This document shows positions 1 to 9,203 of a DNA stretch of 64,000 nt, piece after piece. Made by a program: the position numbers and the translations under genes. Every line of letters starts with the position of its first letter. Positions within the stretch are counted from its first letter, which is position 1. The stretch is taken from NCBI RefSeq assembly GCF_910592395.1, contig NC_088316.1, positions 6,942,001-7,006,000 on the forward strand, in the 5' to 3' direction. Source of the stretch: Lineus longissimus (Eukaryota; Nemertea; Pilidiophora; Heteronemertea; Lineidae). The notes below the pieces were generated by a model. The model was not told where the DNA came from. It was given only the letters and a program-made list of their open reading frames with translations, and did no database searches.

Positions 1-2415
1 ATTCAGTTCCAAGAATTGCGTTAGTTTTGTTTCTGGTGGTGGCTGATTGGCTTTGTGTCTGGCCTCTTCTGGAGTGAAAAGTATCGTCTGCTCGTTTTCT
101 ATGTGGAGGGGCAGTTTTGCGACTGGTGGATATTCGTTTAGGATGCTGATTTCGTACAATCTCGAGTATGCTTCAGAAGCACCAACATATCTGGCATTGA
201 TGAATCCCTGTATCTGATCGTTTGGATTGTCTGGGGCATTGGAAGATCCTATTGCCATCATGACTCGATCTGATCCCTTACATGTATATTTATACAGATA
301 CTTAACGCAGCTGACATCGATTACAGCTTCAACATTGATGTGTGAATTGTATTTCAAGCTTAGGAATGGATTGTAGGGTACTACCCATCTGTTGTCGACA
401 GTGAATTCCTGGCCTCTTACTTTCATAGCATGTACACTACCACCATTTTCTGGTGATGTCCTTTTGTAGAGGGGATACAGACCATCAGCGAATATTGTGG
501 TGTCACGGAATTCTTTAGGATAGTTCTTGGAACAGGATTGAACGTTATTGGAACTTTGCATGCAGGGGCTGTTCGGGTTGATCACACCACAGGGTCCATG
601 GATCATGTGTCTTGTGACAATGTCATAGAGTTGTGGATTGGCTGTTTTGTCAGGTACTTCTGCAGAGACTATTTCGTCAATGTCTTTTGGTTCTCTAGGA
701 CGGTCTGCCTCTGCCATGATGAGTAGGATGTGGACGTGTGGCAAGCCCCTTTTTTGGTCCTCCTTCATGGCTGTGTATGCGATGACTTCTCCAAGCACTT
801 GGTTTTTAATTAGGTCCTCGAGTAACGCTTTCATTTTTATGTGGAACACTCTTGCTGTAATGTCGGGTCTATCTTTTGGGCTTTCAGTTGGAAATATGGA
901 AGATTTTACTTCAGGCCAGTTGGGGTTGCATGTAAATGTAACAAAGTAGTGCGGTCTGTCATGTTTTCTTACAATTGCCATAGCATCTTGAAATGCTTCT
1001 GCATACCATCTTGGGCTACCATAGATGGTTGGTGGTAGAATGATTTTAGTGCCAGCCCTCAGTTCATCATTTTCATTCACTGCGTCAAGAAGACCCTTGT
1101 ACTTTTCAGCTCTGATATCACTTTGGTGGTTTTGAACCCATCTCAATCTTTCTTATTCTGCTTTGACAAATGCATCAGTGGCTTACTGTTGTGTTAGACG
1201 CCGTGATTTGAGCAACTGATTCATTCCTTCATTTCGAACTTGGAGACGGTAGCGGTAGAACTCTGAAGGGGATACTTTTTTGTTACCTGTAGAATGTGGG
1301 ATGGCTTCCATATAGCCGTCAGTTCCGTATGGGAAGAGAATGACATAATGTAGTGGGTTGTAGCTCCTATGTCGGGCACTAATTATCTGTATTTGACCAG
1401 TTTTTGTTTGCAGGACAACATCCAAATGACCTGCTTGTTCTCCTGGCATTAGAACAGCAACCTCCGAGCCAGTTGGAAGGTTGTATTGGCGTGCGTGTTC
1501 ATGTGAGGGTCTCATTTCTTCATTCAGAATAAGCTGGAAATTGTCATGTTCCTCGGAAAAGTGCAGGGCTGCTTTTAGGGATTGGACATAATGGTTGGAA
1601 GAATGAAGGGTGGCCTGTGGGAGGGAGAGGATGTTGTGATCCAAGTGTGGGTTATATCTTAGCCTGTTGTCGAGTTCATGGTCGGTATCGTGAAAGTAGA
1701 TCTGAGCGAACTTGGGGTGTTCATCTGATGGTGGTAAAATTGAACCAATACGATGAAAAACTTTGCCATGTATTTTGAATGTTGGGGAGAAGCCGGGTAA
1801 AGTTATTTCATTGCAACCTATTGATGCCAATGCTAAGGCATTATTGTATGAATGAATATTGTTCAAGAAGTTATTATTTTGGTAAAGTTGTTGAATGGGA
1901 CGGGGAGGGTCCGGAGTAGGGTTTAGAGTCACTTTGCCTTTTTCACAACAAAACCCAGGCCTTTCTTCTTTCCATCGATAGGCTCCGCAGTGAGTACAAA
2001 CATTTTCTGCATGAAACAGTGATGGAAGTGTATGAGTTCTGAGTTGAATGGGAATATCGTTTTCTTTAAAATGATCAATATTGTCAATAGTGCCTAAGCG
2101 TCTCTTTTGTTGAAGAGCTTTTTCCTTTTGACGTGTTCTTGAATTCTGAACTCGGGTTCGTAAAGCAGCAAGTTGGTCATGTTGGTGTTCGGTTGGTTCA
2201 TTCTGTGTTGAAGTTTCGGTGAGATGGGTTTGTGGCGTGACTTGTTCACTGGAGGTTTGTTGACTCGATCGAGTTTGTCTGAGGGTTTGTTGCCGTGTCC
2301 TCTGCTCAGCTAGGCGGGTGTTTTTGTCTTCTGTAGTTTCAGCTTGCCTCCGTTCTCTGGCTGCAAGTGTTTTACGTGGTTGTGAGAGCGACCTTTTCTT
2401 CCTCCGACCAGGCAT
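1..2415 (-). pseudogene. Helitron A RepHel protein, N-terminal and Rep domains, two nonsense codons
   Basis: Rolling-circle replication initiator and helicase of a Helitron. The part present covers a basic, Gln-rich N-terminus, a zinc-binding CTHCGAYR...CCEKGK pair near residues 140-160, the Helitron_like_N region (LMPGEQAG, PYGTDGYME), and the Rep nuclease. The HUH motif GLPHVHILL lies at about 723-752 and the two-tyrosine motif YLYKYTCKG at about 275-300. In-frame TAA codons occur at 1183-1185 and 1153-1155, where the related element C reads through (QQY... and VEAHRLRW). After them the frame is open to the window edge. The start is the ATG at 2415. A pyrimidine-rich acceptor (CTCCCCTCTTTAG) lies about 30 bases before it. 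The helicase domain is outside the window. Identification is firm; activity is excluded by the stops. Confidence 0.9.
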
Positions 2416-2940
2416 GATGGAGTTGTATGTCGTGGTTTTGTTTTCACTAAAGAGGGGAGTTAAAAAAAGAATAACAGTAGAATTCAGTGCTATAATAACT
2501 TAAGTATATGTTTATTCTTTGGCTAAGTTACAGCAGTATGAAATCAGCAGTTTAATATTATGCAGTTTTGAAGCAGCATTTCTGAGAAGGATTGCAGGGT
2601 TGGCTCTACCTGTAGTTTTTAGGGCAGAATTGAATTAAAACGCTAGTGGCTGAGCTAAATATGAAAGAAACTTGGCTAAAATGTTTTAATTGGAATTATT
2701 ACAGTGGAGGAGGAGGTTGTCAAACGTGCATGTTATGCATGGAAGGCACTGTTTTGAAAGAGCAAAGCCAACCCTGCTATAAGTATAAGTAGGAAATGCT
2801 TTGGTGAAGGTGATTCTTTGACTCTGCTTGTGTTATTGCACTAATTTGTATTGCACGAAATTGTAATTGCACCAACTGGATTTTGATTAGGTCCTCGAGT
2901 AACGCTTTCATTTTGATGTGGTCATTTTATTTGAGAAGTA
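2416..2940. other. Spacer between the two Helitron A genes
   Basis: No coding region is recognised. The stretch holds the likely splice acceptor for the RepHel gene (TAG at 2447-2449 on the minus strand) and, at 2878-2921, a short copy of Rep coding sequence described separately. Confidence 0.6.
2878..2921. repeat. 44-bp copy of a Rep coding segment outside the Rep gene
   Basis: Positions 2878-2921 nearly repeat 803-846, a piece inside the Rep gene that encodes HIKMKALLEDLIKNQ on the minus strand. Only two or three bases differ. The copy lies directly beyond the stop of the accessory ORF and is in the same orientation as the original. Confidence 0.85.
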
Positions 2941-3771
2941 TTATTCAGCATTGACAATTGCAAGTGCGTCAGACAAATTGATGTTGTCATTGTTGTTGTT
3001 GTCTTGTTCTTGCTTGGTCATGTCGGTGGAGGTGGTTGTTGTCTGTTCTACATGGGCTGGCATTTTCTGTACCATTTGGTCACAGTTCTCTTTTATGGGA
3101 CCTGGCTGAGTTTGGGTTTCTGCACCATTTTCATCGCCTTTTTGGGGGGCTGTCTGGTCTTTCGGGGATAGAGTTTGGTTGTCTTCTTTGGTTGGGGTCG
3201 AAGGTGCATCAGTGATAGATGTATATGACATGTCCAAGGAGGATTTGCTGAGAACGTCATCATCAATATCCGAGTCTTGAAAGTAATCACTGGGCTTCAT
3301 TATTTTGGATTTTAGTGGTCCCTAGAGTGGTTGTGAAGCCGATCTGGCAAGGGGTTTTGCAGGGGACATCACGACAGTCGTGGCATGGTGTTTTATTGGC
3401 GAGGAATGGAAAGACGGACCTGGGCGGACGACGGTTGCTGTGGCCTGTTTTGCTTTGGTAGCAGCTTTAAATTTGAAGCAGAGTTCCTTCTTCAATTGTT
3501 CAGCTCTTTCAATTGTTCTGTCGATGTCAGATGTCAGAGTGTGACGAAGACGTCCCATGTCCGAGGCAGTTTTCTTTTGTGCATCGCAGATATTCTTGAT
3601 GGAATTCTGGATGGAATAGTTAGTGGGTGGTAATTCTTTCAAGGTTTTGCGTGCATCTGAAATATTTACCTGCAAAACCGATAGTTGAGTTGTTGCTGTT
3701 GCTTTCAAGTGTTGGAGATCTTTTAAGATGTCTCGCGCCAGACAGTGGGGTGGTGGTGATATTTGAGCCAT
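2941..3771 (-). pseudogene. Helitron A accessory ORF1 (coiled, acidic-motif protein), one nonsense codon
   Basis: Unrecognised protein of about 276 residues, interrupted by one TAG at 3322-3324; both halves are in the same frame. The N-terminal half (MAQISPPPH...) is helical with heptad-like spacing and contains VLQVNI and LKKELCFKFKAA. A Ser/Pro linker with SPIKHHATT follows. Then comes an acidic patch, DSDIDDDVLSKSSLDMS, a Thr/Gln-rich stretch, and the ending LSDALAIVNAE. The ORF of Helitron C at 41477-42172 has the same order: MASFEMPPH, VVQVNL, CKDELVFHYKA, TPIKPVQAT, FSDDDLDDTTLSQMSEAS, FEEALGHVSDS. The ATG directly follows an acceptor (CTCTTCCAG then ATGGC). The function is unknown. A nucleoprotein or Rep-partner role is only a guess from charge and coil. 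Confidence 0.75.
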
Positions 3772-3774
3772 CTG

Positions 3775-4136
3775 GAAGAGTGTTTCTGAAATGAAGAAGA
3801 ATTTAGAATGAGTTGAAAGTATTGAATTAGTAACAAAAAATAAATAGTATAAGAATGTGTTTAAATATTTTTTTTAGATCCAGATCTGGATTTTTGAGAT
3901 CAGGTAAAAGTGGAATAACTTGCATCCGTGACCTCCAAAAAAGAGGAAAAAATATTGCCCCCCCCCCATTTCGTAAAAGAGGAAATTTTGAGGAAGCGGG
4001 CGCCCCCAACAGATCAACAGTGTGCCATGATGATATGCAGTCTTATGATTGCGGCTCAATTGATCACTGTGTAGATAAAAAAAGGAAGAATTGGTCGCTC
4101 CCTATATTCTGCTTCGACACTGTAGCCACAGCGATG
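3775..4136. other. Spacer left of the minisatellite
   Basis: No gene is recognised. The stretch is A/T-rich, with a C-run near 3958-3967. Confidence 0.5.
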
Positions 4137-4750
4137 TTTTTTTAAATTTAGACGTCGTGGCGACAGTGCCATTTTTTTATTTCACAGTGCCATTTTTTAT
4201 TTCAATTCGACGTCGTAGCCACGCGTTTTTTTTTATTTCGACGTCATAGCCACAGTGCTGTTCCCTTATTTTGACGTCATAGCAACAGTGCAATTTTTAT
4301 TTCGACGTCGTAGCCACAGCACTGTTTTTTTTATTTCGACATCGTTATCGTAGCAACAGTGCTTTTTTCGATGTCATAGCCACCGCGCTTTTTTTAATTT
4401 CGACATCATAGCCACAGCACTGTCTTTTTATTTTGACGTCATAGCCAAAGCGCTGTTTTTTATTTTGACATCGTAGCCACAGCATTGTCTTTATTTTGAC
4501 GCCGTAGCAAGAGCACTGTTTTTTATTTCGACATCTTAGCTGCAGCACTGTCTTTTTATTTTGACGTCATAGCAACAGTGCTGTTTTTTATTTCGACATC
4601 ATAGCCACAGCGTGTCTTTTTATTTTGACGTCATAGCCACAGTGCTGTTTTTTATTTCGTCATCGTAGCCACAGCACTGTCTTTTTATTTTGACGCTGTA
4701 GCCACAGCGCTGTTTTTTTATTTCGACGTCATAGCCACAATTTTTTTTTG
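4137..4750. repeat. Minisatellite with CRE-like cores (unit about 30-37 bp)
   Basis: Seventeen or so degenerate units of the type TTTTTATTTYGACRTCRTAGCCACAGYRCTG. The core GACGTC/GACATC alternates between units. Four units carry the perfect palindrome TGACGTCA (4272-4279, 4434-4441, 4562-4569, 4626-4633). Open frames across it are artefacts of the repeat and are not called. Confidence 0.9.
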
Positions 4751-5021
4751 AGCGTAGTGGTGTTGTATATTAGAAGGTGGTCAAAGGAGTTACCTGGAGT
4801 GGGCACCACAGAGATGAATCAGGCAGTCAGGCAGTCAACAGGAGAAGGCGAGTCGTTGGTGGCTGCAAAAAAAGGAAGGAAGATATAAATGAAGCATTTA
4901 AGATTGTCCATTGGGCCACAACGCAGGCCTTTTGATTGCAGACACCTATACACCCTTTATTTTGGGCAAGAGGTTAATAAGAATACAGTACACACTGTTA
5001 AATAGTCAGACGACACTGTAC
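4751..5021. other. Spacer, no gene recognised
   Basis: Short unique stretch between the minisatellite and the 199-bp tandem duplication. Nothing supportable is seen in it. Confidence 0.5.
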
Positions 5022-5419
5022 TATTCTCGGACACTTTATACATACGAAAATATGATATGCAATTGTCGGACGAAATTTGCACAGGACCTGTAGCCCAATA
5101 GGGCCGAAGGATTGATATTAAGTGTGTACCGCACAGTAGGGGTATAAGAATTGGTTGGTCATGAGTTGGGTCTGGACGGCCGATCGCCAACTACGCGCCA
5201 CAGGCTAATTTTATTAATCAATTCTCGGACACTTTATACCTACGAAAATATGGTATGCAATTGTCGGACGAAATTTGCACAGGACCTGTAGCCCAATAGG
5301 GCCGAAGGATTGATATTAAGTGTGTACCGCACAGTAGGGGTATAAGGATTGGTCGGTCATGAGTTGGGTCTGGACGGCCGATCACCAACTACGCGCCACA
5401 GGCTAATTTTATTAATCAT
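5022..5419. repeat. Tandem duplication, 199-bp unit, two copies
   Basis: Units at 5022-5220 and 5221-5419 are nearly identical. Both start ATTCTCGGACACTTTATAC and end AATTTTATTAATCA. Only a handful of substitutions separate them, so the duplication is recent. No coding potential is evident. Confidence 0.9.
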
Positions 5420-7491
5420 CATGTGCATGCATGCATACGAAAATTGCAACGCATGTGGCCCCGGCTATGAGCAGCGTTTTTAGGTGCATTTCGTCAATAA
5501 TTCTTTTCTGACAATGTGGGCCATGTTCAACTGATTGCAATGCTTGTTTTAGGAATTAAAATATACATTATATAACGACTATACCATGTATACAGCCGAA
5601 GATACTTACTTTTTATAATCGGGTACGCAGACAATGGAAAAGGCATGGAAAGCATTTGGGGAAATGTTGATTGAATGTTCGCGTCGTGAGTGATGACGTC
5701 ACGGCCGGTAGACTGGTTGGTCGGGTTTCGGACAGACGGCGATACTGTTGATGTACAGCAATGGAGTCTATGGATTCCACCACGCCGAGAAGACGCGCTG
5801 GTAGCGGAATTGCTGCAAAATTATGTATTGAACCTTGAGTTGATTAAATAAGCGATAGGCCCGAGTATCGATGGGAGCATGTAACAATGGCATGTAGCAT
5901 ATTTTGAAGACGGTAACACTTCGGGGCAAAGAGAACTCGGGGTACAAACATTCACAACGTTACACTCGCTAAATTATAGTAGGATCACCGTACAAACAAG
6001 TGAACTTGGATGAATACCAACAGTTATTCAATCGAAGGATGAGTTCAGTTCGTGAATCAGTGGAATGGGAATTTGGGAAGATTCTGTCACAGTTTACGTT
6101 TGTTGAGTTTCGAAAGAACTTGAAGGTACTGCTGCAGCCAGTTGCCAAGCTATATCTTGTAGCAGCACTACTGACAAACGTTCATACCTGCCTCTATGGT
6201 TCTCAGACAAGCACATATTTTGTTCTCCAACCACCAATATTGGAAGAATACCTGGCATGAAGGTGGTCATGGTTGTCAATACTGCAAGGTACATCAGGAG
6301 AGGTTCTCACTTTCCAGGTAGAGGTGACAGTCACAGTCATGGTGAAATTATAGATGATGTATACCTATGTACTTGTACATTTGAAGACAGGTTTTGTCAT
6401 CTGGAAATTGGTGATCTCTTCTAACATATCTTGCAGGGCAGAGACATGTATCAACCACCATAATAGTCTTGATAAGCACCAGAGATTCCATATTCTTTAC
6501 AGACAAGTCTTGTATTACAAGATATAACTCTGTGGTTGTTATGCCTTGATGTGAAGACTTAGTATAATCTTGTGATGTTTCGGGGATGTTTGCTTGTGTG
6601 AGGTTAGAGAGCGCGAGTAATAAATGATTTAAATAGACATCCGTGTTGTGGTTTAGTCTTTGGGTTGAGTCTAGAGTTGCGACAGAACGGTCACACAAAA
6701 GCGTTTTACCGTTACACTAGCATCAGCATCCACTGAACTGTTGAGGTAGTAGATATGTCCCTTGTGAAGGGGTATGGGTACTATGGATACTGTAGTGCTA
6801 CACACAAGATAGGAAGACCAGGACCACCAGATAGCATTGTATCTATGCAGAACATACGCTTCTTGTCTGTGTTGTATGTACATGTCTCTGTTCGAGACAA
6901 TATAGTACATTGTCAAAATCATAGGACAATCCATTAGACCAAGGAATGGTCTTTTCTACAGGACAGTCACAACCAGGAGTGTCTCAACTGACTTCACCAC
7001 CTCATGGGGACACCTCAAAACAAATTTCTACCAATGCTTGTTTTGGGAGAAATGCATTGTGGATCCCCTCTCGGCCCTATTAATTGCTTATCCTTTGCGT
7101 CATCCAGTAGTTATCGCTAATTACTAAGCCGCTCCCTATTCAAGTTGCACACTTGGCTGCACAGCCTCGACAAATCATCTTCGTCTTCTATACTTCACAT
7201 GACCAGGGGAAATCATATGAAGATAGTCCCTTTTACAATATCTAATAATCATGGCGCATAAGTACTTTATGGATGACCACTTATTCCTGGTCTAATCAGA
7301 GGGGAAAAAACATTGAAAATTGTCATCTCCAACACTTCTTTGGAAAACTAGTAGCAATGCGGCCAAATGCTTTCAGGTTAATCCTAACACCACTGAATGC
7401 TGATTGTGCTGCTGAGCCCTGTAGGCTATAAACTTTGATCCCTGAACTTACTACCAACCAACATAACAAAGGACTACTAGTATCCATGGAT
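5420..7491. other. No gene recognised; one CRE palindrome
   Basis: About 2 kb without a recognisable gene or transposon domain. A TGACGTCA palindrome lies at 5694-5701 in a locally GC-rich stretch, followed at 5761 by an ATG with a 25-codon frame. That could be a promoter with a first exon, but no further exon can be shown. Small frames between 6000 and 6940 look like chance. Confidence 0.4.
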
Positions 7492-7745
7492 TCATTTTTG
7501 GTCAGACCCCATTAATTTTGTCACAAGGCCCATCAATGCACCATATTTCTTGTCTTCCCTTTCCTGATTTTTGGATTCTAGCTCAAACTTTTTGGCATCA
7601 AGTGCGAGACGTTCTCTCTGCAAAGCAAGTTCATCCTTTCTTAAATCAGACTGAACTGAAAACTTCTCCTCCATGAATGAGAGGACAGTTTCCTTCTTCT
7701 TCATCCGTTTCTTCTTTGGTGTCACAGAATCGCCATCGGTATCAG
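7492..7745 (-). pseudogene. C-terminal tail of a SANT/Myb-like transposon-type gene fused to a DIRS fragment
   Basis: About 80 codons in frame with the upstream DIRS RNase H start. They read SVTPKKKRMKKK, then a charged coiled coil rich in LQRERLAL and KKFELESK, ending before the stop at 7492. A second copy of this tail type is split across 45480-54302 (TPKKQKRSSS, then a coil with LRLKEKELALSLRE). Basic patch plus Arg/Glu/Leu coil is typical of the C-termini of SANT/MADF-like proteins, but no DNA-binding domain is present here, so the family call is an inference. The switch from RNase H to this tail falls at about 7735-7746. Confidence 0.5.
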
Positions 7746-8630
7746 TACCATAGCCTGACATAGATGCATCAGTGTAAATAACAAAGTCTGGCTGACCATG
7801 GGAAATGGGGTTCTCAGCATCGTGGACATTACTTATCCACCATTCCAACTCTCTCTTAGAGCCAATGGTCAATTCAGTTTTTCGACTATAGTCACCACGT
7901 TCTTGTTTCAAAGCCCGACTCTTATTGTCTTCCAGATGCCTGTATAACAAAGGTCCATACATGACCCCTGGGAAGCTGGAAACCAATGTTCCAATCACCT
8001 CAGCCAATTTCCTAATGGTAATGGACTGGTTTCTCAGCAGCTCTTTACATATGGTGGCCACTCTGTGTTTTTTATGACCTGGCAGAGATACCGACCTGCT
8101 CTTGGAGTTAAATAGAAAACCTATGAACTCTTTAACCTGGTCTGGTGGTAGGTCCGATTTCCCGGATGTGGGATAAGGCCACTATTTGAAAGGGTTTATC
8201 CCGCGGTCATGGCAATTCTCATGCATGCCAACTTCAAATCCTGTTTTAACCACATATCGTCAATGTAAATTAGTGAAGGAATGCCACCTTCTCTTAGATG
8301 TGCCATGACTGGTTTTAGGAGCTTGGTCCATATCCTTGGGCAAGGAGCCAAGCCATTTGGGAAGCAGGTGTACTGGTACAACTTTCCTCTCCATACAAAT
8401 TTTAGATACTTCTGACAGTCCCTATGAATGGGAACAGAATAATATGCATCCTTTATGTCAACAGTGCTCATGTAGCAACCTGGTGTCATCAAATCTTTTA
8501 TTGTTTTCAGACCTTCCATCTTAAAATGGTGATATTCTAGGTGTTTGTTAAGGCGAGATAAATCAAGAATCATCCGAAACGTTCCATCACGTTTTGGTCT
8601 CAAAAAGATTCGTGAAATTAGCAACTCCAA
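7746..8630 (-). pseudogene. DIRS-like retrotransposon reverse transcriptase / RNase H fragment
   Basis: Reverse transcriptase of the tyrosine-recombinase (DIRS) type. Visible motifs, in order, are FLRPKRDGTFRMILDLSRLN, a DIKDAYYSVPI catalytic-Asp block, FPNGLAPCPRIWTKLLKP, and the YIDD active site, in 8196-8630. After a frame break, the connection region (8061 leftwards, SITIRKLAEVIGTLVSSFP) reaches the first RNase H aspartate in IYTDASMSGYG. Between 8061 and 8196 the frame changes at least twice. The 5' part, recombinase and terminal repeats are absent, so this is a dead internal fragment. At its left end it joins the SANT-like tail. Confidence 0.85.
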
Positions 8631-9203
8631 AGCAAATTATGAAATTCCACTATGTTGTATTTTGACAACAGATTTGAACAGGCCTAAGTGTACAGATCAC
8701 AGTACTTTTTGAATTTTCAAATTTGGTCAAGTGGTTTTGATTTGATGGCACGGTCAATATAAGGAAAGTTGTCCATTTCGGGAACAATGTACATTGTATA
8801 TTCATGTACTTAATTAGTGTATCTAATTATCAATTTCTTCTGACGATTTCAAGACAAAAAGTATCATCGTCTAAAGTTTAAACAGCTGCAATTCAGTTAT
8901 TTCAAGGATTGGAACCACTAAATTTGGCATGTTGGCTATTTTGGGTATGCAAAGTTCAAATCTGTCGTCAATTTTTTTTAAAAGATGTATTGATTAGTGA
9001 TTAATTAGCATATTTAATTACCTAATTAGCATATTTATTGGTCAATTTCACTGAAATGCAAAGATTTAGTGAATATAACACAATCAAATGAAATGAAAAT
9101 ACCTGTTTCAGTAACTTTTTTTCAGTTCATGTCTTGGCTTATTGATTCTTGGGGTTGTAGGTCTTATCTTAGATACATAGGGGGCGCTACCAGTCAGTAC
9201 AAG
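8631..9203. other. A/T-rich spacer
   Basis: No gene or transposon domain is recognised. The stretch contains repeated TTAGCATATTTAATTA-like A/T-rich words near 9000-9040 and a short G-run at 9211-9219. Confidence 0.5.

Larger units (their letters stand above)
1..3774 (-). mobile_element. Helitron A, partial (5' part; 3' end beyond the window)
   Basis: Minus-strand Helitron with an accessory ORF (2941-3771) followed by the N-terminal and Rep part of a RepHel gene (1-2415). The helicase part and the hairpin/CTRR end would lie left of position 1. In-frame stops in both genes show that this copy is inactive. Helitron C has the same gene order, which supports treating the two genes as one element. 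I cannot locate the 5' TC terminus. Confidence 0.85.

Noticed and set aside
3855-4145. Open frames across the C-run and minisatellite
   Set aside because: Repeat-driven frames with no family signal and homopolymer bias.
4345-4548. Repetitive frame rich in RCRNKKQ units
   Set aside because: Pure translation of the minisatellite.
5761-5838. Short ATG frame after a CRE palindrome as a first exon
   Set aside because: No donor or downstream exon can be shown; too short to call.
6000-6937. Several 60-116-codon frames on both strands
   Set aside because: No motif, no splice support, mutually overlapping; consistent with chance.
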